A DNA stretch of 64,000 nucleotides from Hymenobacter mellowenesis (GTDB lineage: Bacteria > Bacteroidota > Bacteroidia > Cytophagales > Hymenobacteraceae), in assembly GCF_030581005.1 (NCBI RefSeq), contig NZ_JAUQSX010000004.1:420942-484941 (forward strand), in the 5' to 3' direction. A program made the translations under genes and the position numbers. Below the pieces are notes generated by a model, which saw nothing but the letters and a program-made list of their open reading frames with translations, searched no databases and was not told the DNA's origin. Shown here piece by piece: positions 1 to 8,129 of this stretch; position 1 is the stretch's first letter, and each line of letters opens with the position of its first letter.

Positions 1-53
1 TAAGCCCGGCCCCGCCGCCGACTTATTTCTTTCCGCTCGTTGTTACCGCTGCT

Positions 54-1253
54 ATGCGCATTCTGTTTTTGAGTTATTGGGGCCTGCACGACGGCTTGAC
101 CACTTCGACCGTTTTCCCGCACCTGCGCGTGTTGCAAAACCGCGCCGACGTGCAGGCCGTGCGCCTCGTGACCATTGAGCGCGGCCCCGACGCCCAGGCC
201 GACCTGTCTTTTGCCCCGGGGTTTGAGGCCGATAAAATCTCCTTTGAGCCCTTGCGTTCCCGGCCGGGCCGCAACGTGATTCTCAATAAAATTGAGGATT
301 TCACGCGTTTCCCGCAGGAGCTTATCCGGCAGGTGGCCGAGTTTAAGCCCGACTTCATTCTGGCCCGGGGAGCGCCGGCCGGTGCCTTGGCTTACCTGGT
401 GTGGCAGAAAACCAAGCTGCCCTTCTACGTGGAATCCTTTGAGCCCCACGCCGCCTACATGCGCGAATCGGGGGTGTGGCGTGCCTACGACCCGCGCTAC
501 TTATTTCAGCGGCATTGGGAAAAGCGCCAGAAGCAGCTGGCCCAGGGCCTGATGCCCGTGGCCGAAAACTACCGGCAGCAGCTCATCAGCGAAGGCGTAC
601 CGGCCCAGCGCATCGTGACGGTGCCCTGCTCGGTTGATGCTCAGGCATTTGCTTTCGATGCCGTGGCGGCCCAGCGGGTGCGCCAGAGGCTGGGCTACCC
701 AGCTACGGCGGTGGTGGGCATTTACGTGGGCAAGTTTGGCGACATCTACTACGACCAGGAAGCTTTCGCGCTTTTCCGCGCTGCGGCCGACCATTTCGGG
801 CCTACTTTCCGGCTCATCGTGCTCACGCCTAATGCCGAAGCCGACGTGCGCCGCAAGCTGCAAGCCGTGGGCCTGGGCCCAGAGCAGGCTTTCGTGACCA
901 AAGCCCCGCACGCCGAAGTGCCCGATTACCTCTCGGCGGCCGACTTCGCGTTTTCGCCCATTCGGCCGGCGCCGTGCCGGTTGTTTTGTTCGGCCATCAA
1001 GATTGGCGAATACTGGGCCAGTGGCCTGCCCGTGCTGGTAACGCCCGGCGTGGGCGACGACTCAGCCATCATCGAAGCCGAGCGCGGCGGGGCCGTGTTC
1101 GACCTCATGCAGCCGGGCAGCGTGCTCGCCGCCCTGGCCCGCCTCGCGGCGCTGATGCACGAGCCCGGCTACCGCGCCCGCATTCACGAGCTGGCCGTGC
1201 GCCACCGCAGCCTCACGCGCGTGCAGGAAGCATACGACCAACTGCTGCCCTAA
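54..1253 (+). CDS. GT4-like glycosyltransferase
   Basis: The 399-residue protein has the two-Rossmann layout of a GT-B glycosyltransferase of the GT4 type. The N-terminal half begins MRILFLSYWG, a typical acceptor-domain opening. The C-terminal half contains KIGEYWASGLPVLVTPGVG followed by DDSAIIE, where the donor-binding E-x7-E region of GT4 enzymes lies. It probably transfers an activated sugar to a lipid-linked glycan on the cytoplasmic face. It is followed after 10 nt by an acetyltransferase and then a sugar aminotransferase, so a role in surface polysaccharide or O-antigen assembly is inferred. Donor and acceptor cannot be told from sequence. Confidence 0.85.
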   Translation: MRILFLSYWGLHDGLTTSTVFPHLRVLQNRADVQAVRLVTIERGPDAQADLSFAPGFEADKISFEPLRSRPGRNVILNKIEDFTRFPQELIRQVAEFKPDFILARGAPAGALAYLVWQKTKLPFYVESFEPHAAYMRESGVWRAYDPRYLFQRHWEKRQKQLAQGLMPVAENYRQQLISEGVPAQRIVTVPCSVDAQAFAFDAVAAQRVRQRLGYPATAVVGIYVGKFGDIYYDQEAFALFRAAADHFGPTFRLIVLTPNAEADVRRKLQAVGLGPEQAFVTKAPHAEVPDYLSAADFAFSPIRPAPCRLFCSAIKIGEYWASGLPVLVTPGVGDDSAIIEAERGGAVFDLMQPGSVLAALARLAALMHEPGYRARIHELAVRHRSLTRVQEAYDQLLP

Positions 1254-1263
1254 GCCGCTGGCC

Positions 1264-1992
1264 ATGAGAAATAACGCACGGGTCGAGCGGCTTGCCTGGG
1301 ACAGCGCGTGGCTGGGCTACCCCGTGGGGCGCGCCACCGCCCACACCCCGCAGCAGGTGGCCGCAGCGGTGGCCAATAGCCAGTCCCTGGGCCTGCAACT
1401 GCTGTATCTGGTGGTCGATGCCGCCGCCGAAACCGCCGTTGCCAGCGCGCAAGCCACCGGGGCGTGGCTGGCCGACGTGCGAATGACTTACCGCACTTCG
1501 CTGGCCGACGTGGCTGCGCCCAGCGAAGTGACGCCGCCGCCCGGCATCGATTATCTACTGGTGACCCAGCCTTCGGCTGTGCTCAACCAGCTTGCCCAGC
1601 AGAGCAGCCAGCATTCCCGCTTTCGGCGCGATGCGAACATCTCCGACCAGGCCTGCGACCAGCTTTATACCGAATGGCTGAGCCAGGCGCTGGCCAGCGG
1701 CGGAGCCTGGGCTGCCGTGCGGCAGGGCACGCCGTTGGGGCTGCTTACGCTCGGCACCCGCGAGGGCCACGCCAGCATCGAGTTATTGGCCGTGAGCCCG
1801 GCCGCCCGGCACCAGCGCATTGGGCAGGGGCTGGTGCAAGTGGCGCAGCAAGAGGCGCACCGACAGGAGCGGGAGGTGCTGCAAGTGGTGACGCAGCAGG
1901 CCAACCGAGTCGCGCAGCTTTTTTACGAGCACTGCGGTTTCCGACTGGCCCGGCGCGAGTACGTGTTTCATCTCTGGCGGCAGCCCGAGTAG
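1264..1992 (+). CDS. GNAT acetyltransferase, WecD-like
   Basis: The C-terminal part (about residues 160-235) is a GNAT fold: IELLAVSPAARHQRIGQGL is the acetyl-CoA pyrophosphate-binding region (R/Q-x-x-G-x-G/A type) and LFYEHCGF is the usual distal motif. The N-terminal half is a divergent extension, as in WecD (dTDP-fucosamine acetyltransferase). The next gene is a dTDP-4-amino-4,6-dideoxygalactose aminotransferase-type enzyme, the step WecD follows in the Fuc4NAc pathway. N-acetylation of dTDP-Fuc4N is therefore inferred from family and context. The GNAT fold is clear; the substrate is less sure. Confidence 0.8.
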   Translation: MRNNARVERLAWDSAWLGYPVGRATAHTPQQVAAAVANSQSLGLQLLYLVVDAAAETAVASAQATGAWLADVRMTYRTSLADVAAPSEVTPPPGIDYLLVTQPSAVLNQLAQQSSQHSRFRRDANISDQACDQLYTEWLSQALASGGAWAAVRQGTPLGLLTLGTREGHASIELLAVSPAARHQRIGQGLVQVAQQEAHRQEREVLQVVTQQANRVAQLFYEHCGFRLARREYVFHLWRQPE

Positions 1993-2006
1993 GCTGTTGC
2001 GCGGCG

Positions 2007-2014
2007 TATCTTTG
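2007..2014 (+). promoter_or_regulatory. TAnnTTTG promoter element before the aminotransferase gene
   Basis: TATCTTTG matches the Bacteroidota -7 consensus TAnnTTTG. It sits in the 30-nt gap before the next gene and ends exactly 8 nt before its ATG, so the 5' leader would be only a few nucleotides. No good -33 TTTG is visible. Confidence 0.55.
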
Positions 2015-2022
2015 CGGGCCCG

Positions 2023-3162
2023 ATGAGTGACCTGATTCCCTTTAATAAACCTTATTTTTCCGGCAACGAGTCCCGCTACATTGAAGAAGCGGTACGTTCC
2101 GGCAAAATTTCCGGGGATGGCATGTTCACGCAGCGCGTGCACCGCTTCTTTGAGGAACAGTTGGGGTTTCGCAAGGTGTTGCTCACCACCTCGTGCACCG
2201 ACGCGCTGGAAATGGCCGCCCTGTTGCTAGACGTGCAGCCCGGCGACGAGATAATCATGCCCTCGTTTACGTTCGTAAGCACGGCCAATGCCTTCGTGCT
2301 GCGCGGGGCCACCATCGTTTTTGCCGACAGCACCGCGCTCAACCCCAACATGAGCGCCGCCGATTTGGAGCAACTCGTGACGCCGCGCACCCGGGCTATT
2401 GTGCCGGTGCACTACGCGGGCATCGCCTGCGACATGGATGCCATTCAGCAGGTAGCGGACCGCCACGGCCTGGCCGTGATAGAAGACGCCGCGCACGCCA
2501 TCGACAGCTACCACCGGGGCCGGCCGCTGGGTAGCCTGGGCAATATGGCCACTTTCTCGTTTCACGAAACCAAGAACATTATTTCCGGTGAGGGCGGCAT
2601 GCTCGTCATCAACGAGGGGCGATACGATGCGCGGGCCGAAGTCATCCGGGAAAAGGGAACCACCCGCTCGGCCTTCCATCGCGGCGAGGTGGACAAATAC
2701 GGCTGGGTCGACGTCGGGTCGTCTTTTTTGCCCTCCGACATCATTGCTGCCTATTTGTGGGCCCAGCTCGAGCAGATGGACGACATCCAGCGCGTGCGCC
2801 GGGCCGTGTGGCAGCGCTACTACCACGCGCTGGCCCCGCTGGCCGTGCAGGGCATTGGCCTCCCCGTGGTGCCCGACTACGCCACCAACAACGGCCACCT
2901 CTTCTACCTCATCTGCCGCAGCCTAGCCGAGCGCACCGCGCTGCTGGCCCACCTGAAAGCCCGGCAGGTATGGGCCGTTTTCCATTACCTGCCCCTGCAC
3001 CGGAGCGCCTACTATGCCGCCAAGCACGACGGCCGGACGCTGCCCTGGGCCGACTACTACGGCGAGCGGCTGGTCCGGCTGCCGTTGTTCTACGAGCTAG
3101 CCGAACACGACCAGCAACGGGTCATCGAGGCGGTGTTGGATTTCTATTTTAACCCGGCCTAG
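2023..3162 (+). CDS. rffA: dTDP-4-amino-4,6-dideoxygalactose transaminase
   Basis: This 379-residue protein matches the length and motifs of WecE/RffA, the PLP-dependent DegT/DnrJ/EryC1/StrS aminotransferase that converts dTDP-4-dehydro-6-deoxyglucose to dTDP-4-amino-4,6-dideoxygalactose with glutamate. The start SDLIPFNKPYFSGNE, the TTSCTDALEMAALL cofactor phosphate-binding loop, IEDAAHAID and SFHETKNIISGEGGML are all family signatures. Lys184 in HETKN is the expected Schiff-base lysine. It follows a WecD-like acetyltransferase and precedes another glycosyltransferase, so together they could make and use Fuc4NAc in a surface glycan. No dTDP-glucose synthesis genes are in the window. Confidence 0.9.
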   Translation: MSDLIPFNKPYFSGNESRYIEEAVRSGKISGDGMFTQRVHRFFEEQLGFRKVLLTTSCTDALEMAALLLDVQPGDEIIMPSFTFVSTANAFVLRGATIVFADSTALNPNMSAADLEQLVTPRTRAIVPVHYAGIACDMDAIQQVADRHGLAVIEDAAHAIDSYHRGRPLGSLGNMATFSFHETKNIISGEGGMLVINEGRYDARAEVIREKGTTRSAFHRGEVDKYGWVDVGSSFLPSDIIAAYLWAQLEQMDDIQRVRRAVWQRYYHALAPLAVQGIGLPVVPDYATNNGHLFYLICRSLAERTALLAHLKARQVWAVFHYLPLHRSAYYAAKHDGRTLPWADYYGERLVRLPLFYELAEHDQQRVIEAVLDFYFNPA

Positions 3163-3211
3163 CATCAGTTTCTGCCAGCTAGCCACGGCGCTGGCCTATT
3201 GCCTTCATTTT

Positions 3212-4282
3212 ATGCGTATTCTGTTCATTGTTCCCTATCCTCCCGGCCGGGCACCGTCGCAAAGATTTCGCTTTGAGCAGTATTTCGACGTGCTCGCCGC
3301 GACCGGACACCGCTACGAAGTGGCGCCGTTTATTTCGGTGGCTACCTGGGACATTCTCTACAAGCCGGGCCACACCTTGCTCAAGGCCAGTGGCATTTTG
3401 CTGGGGTTTCTGCGCCGTTTTGCGCTGCTGTTTTCGGTGCCGACTTTCGATTTCATTTTCATTCACCGGGAGGCGGCCCCCATCGGCCCACCCGTGTTTG
3501 AATGGATAATCAGCAAGCTGCTGGGGAAAAAAATTATTTACGATTTTGATGACGCCATTTGGCTGGCCAATACCTCCGAAGCCAATAAAATAGCAGCCGG
3601 CGTGAAGTGGCACCACAAAGTGGCCGACATCTGTGCCTGGGCTTATAAAAACAGCTGTGGCAATGCCTACCTAGCGTCTTACGCCCGACAGTTCAATCCC
3701 GCGGCCGTGGTCAACCCGACCACCATCGACACGGTGCATCTGCACAACCGGGTGCGCGACCAGGCCGCGCCCGGCCGCCTCATCATCGGCTGGACGGGCA
3801 CGCACTCCACCCTCAAGTACCTCGACCAGGTGGTGCCCGTGCTGGCCAAGCTGGAGGCCGAGGGGCTGGACTTTGAGTTTCGCGTTATTTCCAATCAGCC
3901 GCCCCAGTTTCCGCTGCGTTCCCTGGTTTTTTTGCCGTGGCGCAAAGAGACTGAAATTGCCGACCTGCTGGGCTTCCACGTGGGGCTGATGCCGCTGGAA
4001 GACGACCCTTGGGCCAAGGGTAAGTGCGCCTTTAAAGCCCTGCAATACATGGCATTGGGTGTGCCAGCACTGGTGTCGCCGGTAGGCATGAACACTGAAG
4101 TGGTGCAGCACGGCTACAACGGCTTCGTGTGCGCCACACCCGCCGAGTGGGAAGCCAGCCTGCGGCAGCTACTCGCCGATGCCGGCTTGCGCCAACGTTT
4201 GGGCCAGGCGGCCCGAGCCACTATCGAGGCCCGCTATTCAGTTGTATCGAACACCGCCAACTTTCTGGCGCTGTTCCAGTAG
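3212..4282 (+). CDS. glycosyltransferase family 4-like protein
   Basis: The protein has 356 residues. It opens MRILFIVPYPPGRAPSQRFR, a common glycosyltransferase N-terminus, and carries KKIIYDFDDAIW, typical of a GT4 subgroup in polysaccharide clusters. The donor domain has LIIGWTGTHSTLKYL and a C-terminal KGKCAFKALQYMALGVPAL stretch followed by VGMNTEVVQ. It is probably cytoplasmic or membrane-associated and adds a sugar in the same glycan pathway as the upstream genes. It lies 49 nt after the aminotransferase gene and ends 4 nt before the convergent membrane protein gene, so it closes the plus-strand polysaccharide block. Confidence 0.85.
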   Translation: MRILFIVPYPPGRAPSQRFRFEQYFDVLAATGHRYEVAPFISVATWDILYKPGHTLLKASGILLGFLRRFALLFSVPTFDFIFIHREAAPIGPPVFEWIISKLLGKKIIYDFDDAIWLANTSEANKIAAGVKWHHKVADICAWAYKNSCGNAYLASYARQFNPAAVVNPTTIDTVHLHNRVRDQAAPGRLIIGWTGTHSTLKYLDQVVPVLAKLEAEGLDFEFRVISNQPPQFPLRSLVFLPWRKETEIADLLGFHVGLMPLEDDPWAKGKCAFKALQYMALGVPALVSPVGMNTEVVQHGYNGFVCATPAEWEASLRQLLADAGLRQRLGQAARATIEARYSVVSNTANFLALFQ

Positions 4283-4286
4283 CAGG

Positions 4287-5651
4287 CTATGCTGCCACCT
4301 GTGGCCGCAGCCGGGCAGCGGGCCGCCCAACGGGGCCAGCTGCCTGGCGCGTGGCCATGTCCTGGAGAATATATAACCCGCCGAGGTAGAAGGGAATCAT
4401 CGGGATTTTGTAGCGCACCAGCGTGCCGAAGTTGGAACTCGTGATGCCGACCGAAGCCGCAAATACCAGCGCAAATACAAAGCACAGGAGTAGAATCGGG
4501 TTGCTGCCGATGACGCCGAACGTACGGAAAAGACCCGTGCGCCAGAAAATGCGCAACGTGAAAAGCAGAAAAAATCCTGCTTCCAGTGCCGATAGGAACA
4601 TCACCGGGTTGTGTGCCTCCCAGATGAAGGGCCGGTAGATGGCGGTTCCAATAGCCTGAGGCGCCAGCTTCACCATGCTGCCGAGGCTGCCATCGAGCTC
4701 ACCCAGGGAATATCCGGCGCCTTCCTGCTTCATGCTTTGCTGGTAGAGGTAGTCGGCGGTAATCTTGCTGCGTTCCCCAATTTTGTCCATGTCGTACTTA
4801 TCGTCGCCTTTGGTCAGGTTGGTAGCCGCGTAGAACGCAACAATGGCTCCCACGCTTAGAAACAACGGACGGGCAACTAATCGTAATAGCTTGCTTTTGA
4901 TGCGGTCGTTGGTTTCGTTAAATATCCACACCAGTGCCGCGGGCAGGAAGCACAGCAGAATATAAACTTTGATAGATAGTAGCGCATAAACGGCCAATGC
5001 GCCAATTGTCAAGCATTTAATTAGCGCTTGCCGCTGAATAATACCCCGATACATGGCGTAAAAAAGCCAGCCCAGAGCCCCCAGGCACAAGGAGTCTTTT
5101 AGCAGCCCCGACCCCCAGAAAAACATGGATGGCACGTAAAACATCGTCCAGCCCAACTGTTTATAAACGTGCGGCCTAATTTTGGCAAAAGCAATAAACA
5201 TGGCCCAAACCCCGCTAAAGCTGACAATAGCAAAAAACAACGCTATCACCGTGTAGGTATTGAAGCACAGAAGGCCGAAAAATGCTGCAATGCGGGATAC
5301 CAAAAACTCCGTGGAATTGGTCTGGTGCCAGAACATACGGGCGACGTAGGGAGCTGTTTCGGGAGTATTGCCACTGCCGTTGTCGAGCAACAGCTGAAAA
5401 CCGGTCGAAAAAGATTTACCGAAGGCCTCGTGGATGATAGTGGCGTGGCGGTAGTAGTTGAAGGTGTCACCGCCGTTGTAGTAAAATTGATAAATAAGCC
5501 CCAGGCTGATGGCCCCGATAAACTTCAGCGTGAGCGCCGGAATAAAATAAGGCTTGGTAAATTGGTTCGTGACAGATGACCTTACCGCGAAAGCGATAAT
5601 ATAAAATATCGCCAAATAGATTGGCGTGATAAAAAAGTCGGATATCTCCAT
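4287..5651 (-). CDS. polytopic membrane protein of unknown function
   Basis: The 454-residue protein is very hydrophobic, with roughly ten predicted membrane segments starting at FFITPIYLAIFYIIAF. One charged extramembrane loop (about residues 275-320) carries DDKYDMDKIGERSK. I recognise no catalytic motif. Its position next to glycosyltransferases and its topology would suit a polysaccharide polymerase, ligase or exporter component, but this is inference only. The gene is less GC-rich than its neighbours in its 5' half. It lies 6 nt beyond the stop of the upstream TPR gene on the same strand, so the two are probably cotranscribed. Confidence 0.75.
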   Translation of the reverse strand: MEISDFFITPIYLAIFYIIAFAVRSSVTNQFTKPYFIPALTLKFIGAISLGLIYQFYYNGGDTFNYYRHATIIHEAFGKSFSTGFQLLLDNGSGNTPETAPYVARMFWHQTNSTEFLVSRIAAFFGLLCFNTYTVIALFFAIVSFSGVWAMFIAFAKIRPHVYKQLGWTMFYVPSMFFWGSGLLKDSLCLGALGWLFYAMYRGIIQRQALIKCLTIGALAVYALLSIKVYILLCFLPAALVWIFNETNDRIKSKLLRLVARPLFLSVGAIVAFYAATNLTKGDDKYDMDKIGERSKITADYLYQQSMKQEGAGYSLGELDGSLGSMVKLAPQAIGTAIYRPFIWEAHNPVMFLSALEAGFFLLFTLRIFWRTGLFRTFGVIGSNPILLLCFVFALVFAASVGITSSNFGTLVRYKIPMIPFYLGGLYILQDMATRQAAGPVGRPAARLRPQVAA

Positions 5652-5657
5652 AATAAT

Positions 5658-6911
5658 CTAACTCTTGCCGTTCTTCTTAAGCCACCCTTTGGCTTCTTTG
5701 TACTGCTCCGATTTGTGGTCGGCCTTGTCGGCTATCACGGCGTAGTAGCGTTTGGCCGCCGTAACATCTTTTTCCTTCACGGCCAGGCGGGCCAGGTTTA
5801 CGTTGGCGAACAAATAAAAACCGCCGGAAGTGTCGCCGGTGCTTTCCGAAAACACGATGCACCGCTGGTAGTAGTCCTTGGCCTTGGCCATGTCGCGGTA
5901 ACGGTTCTGCATCAGGTAGCCCAGGAAATAGCTGGCGTAGCGTCCGCTGATGCCTTCGTAGCCCGGCATGCCTTTGTTAATCTTATCGAGAATTTCCCGG
6001 CTTACCCGCTCGCAGTCGGCAAATTCGCCCTGGTCGTAGGCCAATAAGGCGTAAAAGCGCTGGAAGTAACCGTTGTCGGGAAAGGTGCTGGCCAGGTAGC
6101 GCGCCACCGGAATGGCTTCCTCGGCGTTATTTTCCTCATTCTTGAGAATGCGCATGAGGAACACCCGCGCTTCGGTGGCGGTGTAGAAGCCGTTGTTGGC
6201 CACACTACGCAGCTGTTGCATGCCCAACTTTTTGTCGCCCTTCGGGAAAAATAGCAACACTGGTTTCAGCAACGGGTAGTTGTCCGGAATCCAAACGGCG
6301 TAGTAGTTGAATAACGCCTGTCCGAACTGAAATTCAGGGCTCAGGCCGTTGGCTTCCTGGCTTTTCTTGAGGAAGTTGAGGGAACGGCGGGCGCCCACCG
6401 TGGCTTTGCGCCAGTCATGGCGCTCGGCGTGCAGGCGGGCGTCGAAGCCATAGGCGGCCGAGAGGAAGAAGCTGGCTTCGTAGTTGTTGTTGTCGGCATC
6501 GTAGAGCTTCTGCGCTTTGGTCGCCGCCGTGTCCATGTAGGCGAAGAAGGTCTTGTCGTATTGCTCGGTCTGGAAGTTGGTGGGCATGATTTTCCACCAC
6601 GTGCTCAGGCCCAGCAGGAAGTAAGGCATGGGGTGGTTGGGGTAGCGCCGCCGCAAGGAGCGGAACTGCTTTTCGGCCCGCTCATACTTGAAATTGTAGA
6701 TGTTGTGCACTGCCCCGTCGAGCTCCAGCTGAATGTCTTTGTCCAGCAGCAGCCAGCCCTTGGTATCGATGGCCGAGGGCAGCACGCCCACAGTGTCGAG
6801 GGCCACCGTCTTCATCGCCGGAGGAGTGCGAATTGTATCGGGCTTCTGGGCCCTGGCCAAGTGTGGCAGCAGGAGCAGGCCCCAACAGATACAAAACAGC
6901 GAACGCAACAT
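5658..6911 (-). CDS. secreted TPR-repeat protein
   Basis: I start at the ATG at 6911, which gives MLRSLFCICWGLLLLPHLARA, a clear signal peptide; longer in-frame starts add an implausible leader. The mature protein, about 395 residues, is built of tetratricopeptide-like helical hairpins, for example EKQFRSLRRRYPNHPMPYFL, ARVFLMRILKNEENNAEEAI and AKDYYQRCIVFSE. It is probably a periplasmic or outer-membrane-associated scaffold. No lipobox is seen. It shares a strand with, and is 6 nt from, the polytopic membrane protein gene, suggesting a common function. The specific role is unknown. Confidence 0.8.
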   Translation of the reverse strand: MLRSLFCICWGLLLLPHLARAQKPDTIRTPPAMKTVALDTVGVLPSAIDTKGWLLLDKDIQLELDGAVHNIYNFKYERAEKQFRSLRRRYPNHPMPYFLLGLSTWWKIMPTNFQTEQYDKTFFAYMDTAATKAQKLYDADNNNYEASFFLSAAYGFDARLHAERHDWRKATVGARRSLNFLKKSQEANGLSPEFQFGQALFNYYAVWIPDNYPLLKPVLLFFPKGDKKLGMQQLRSVANNGFYTATEARVFLMRILKNEENNAEEAIPVARYLASTFPDNGYFQRFYALLAYDQGEFADCERVSREILDKINKGMPGYEGISGRYASYFLGYLMQNRYRDMAKAKDYYQRCIVFSESTGDTSGGFYLFANVNLARLAVKEKDVTAAKRYYAVIADKADHKSEQYKEAKGWLKKNGKS

Positions 6912-6998
6912 AGATAGAAAGTCGAAGGCGGGCCCAAGGTGGGGCTCGGGCAGAATTCGGCCAAAGCAAACAGGTCTGCTAAAGTACGGACTTTGGCC

Positions 6999-7006
6999 TA
7001 GCTTTG
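6999..7006 (+). promoter_or_regulatory. TAnnTTTG promoter element before the M42-like peptidase gene
   Basis: TAGCTTTG matches the Bacteroidota -7 element and ends 19 nt before the ATG at 7026. A -33 TTTG at the proper spacing is not obvious. Confidence 0.45.
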
Positions 7007-7025
7007 GGCGTAAATTCCTTTTCAT

Positions 7026-7940
7026 ATGCAATTGCTGCATTCGCTTTGCCGCATCGCGGCCCCAGCCGGCAACGAAGCTCCCTTGTCCCGTTTCGTGCTC
7101 GACTACGTGCGCCAGCACCAAGGTAACTGGCGGTACCAGCCCCAGATTATTGCCGACGAACGGTTTCAGGACTGCCTGTTGCTGGTGTTTGGGCAGCCGC
7201 GAACGGCCGTGTTTGCCCACCTCGACAGCATCGGCTTCACCGTGCGCTACGGACGGCAGCTGGTGCGCATTGGCGGGCCGCAGGCTGAGGCTGGCTACCG
7301 CTTGGTGGGGCACGATTCGCAAGGGGAAATAGACTGCACGCTGACCATAGACGAAGAAACGGGCGAACTAGGCTACGCGTTCCACCGCGAAATCGACCGC
7401 GGCACGGAGCTTACCTTCTACTGCGACTTCCGCGAAACCGAAACCACCGTGCAGAGCTGTTACCTCGACAACCGCCTCGGCGTGTGGAACGCCCTGCGCC
7501 TTTGCGAAACCCTGGAGCACGGCATCATCGCCTTCTCGTGCTGGGAAGAGCACGGCGGCGGCTCGGTGGCCTACCTAGCCAAATACATTTACGACACCTA
7601 CGGCGTGCGCCAGGCCCTCATCTCCGACATTACCTGGGTGACCGAAGGCGTACACGCGGGCCAGGGCTGCGCCATTTCGCTGCGCGACTCGCTCATTCCG
7701 CGTCGCAGCTACGTCGACCGCATTCGGGCCATTGCCGCCGCCTCGGGCGTGCCGCACCAGCTCGAAGTAGAAGGCAGCGGCGGCTCCGATGCCAAAGAGC
7801 TGCAGCACGCCGCCGCGCCCTGGGACTGGTGCTTCATTGGCGCGCCCGAAGACCACGTGCACTCGCCCGACGAGCTGGTGGACAAACGCGACATCGACAG
7901 CATGCTCGCTCTTTATCGGGTGCTGATGCGCGAGCTGTAA
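7026..7940 (+). CDS. M42/M20-like zinc aminopeptidase
   Basis: The 304-residue protein shows the metal and catalytic motifs of the MH clan of co-catalytic zinc peptidases in order: FAHLDSIGF (H65, D67), [41 protein letters not shown] and [10 protein letters not shown] near the C-terminus. These correspond to the usual H, D, E-E, D and H ligands. It is short for the family and probably acts in the cytoplasm, trimming small peptides; no signal peptide is seen. It is divergent from the upstream TPR gene and monocistronic. The exact family (M42 or M20) and substrate are uncertain. Confidence 0.8.
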   Translation: MQLLHSLCRIAAPAGNEAPLSRFVLDYVRQHQGNWRYQPQIIADERFQDCLLLVFGQPRTAVFAHLDSIGFTVRYGRQLVRIGGPQAEAGYRLVGHDSQGEIDCTLTIDEETGELGYAFHREIDRGTELTFYCDFRETETTVQSCYLDNRLGVWNALRLCETLEHGIIAFSCWEEHGGGSVAYLAKYIYDTYGVRQALISDITWVTEGVHAGQGCAISLRDSLIPRRSYVDRIRAIAAASGVPHQLEVEGSGGSDAKELQHAAAPWDWCFIGAPEDHVHSPDELVDKRDIDSMLALYRVLMREL

Positions 7941-8050
7941 GCCAACGGGCGCGCAAGGGGCAGCGACAATTTGCCAAACTGCCTGTTGTTCTGGGTAAAT
8001 GAGGCTGAGCGGGCAAGAAAAAGTTGAAACGGCGGACGCTAAAACAGATA

Positions 8051-8071
8051 AAATTGGATTCGGTCCAATTT
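8051..8071. promoter_or_regulatory. inverted repeat upstream of the pyrophosphatase gene (possible operator)
   Basis: AAATTGGA and TCCAATTT form a perfect 8-bp inverted repeat with a 5-nt spacer. Its TTG at 8054-8056 lies 19 nt before TATTTTG at 8076-8082, a near match to the Bacteroidota -7 element, so the palindrome would cover the -33 region of the pyrophosphatase promoter. An AT-rich palindrome in GC-rich surroundings looks like a regulator site. This is inference. Confidence 0.4.
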
Positions 8072-8129
8072 CCCCTATTTTGCGCACCGAAAACCGCCTA
8101 ACTCACTTTTCCCCACCCATTCACCTTTT

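Noticed and set aside
15..53. A gene reaching in from the left edge
   Set aside because: Too short to judge; no coding continuation could be supported.
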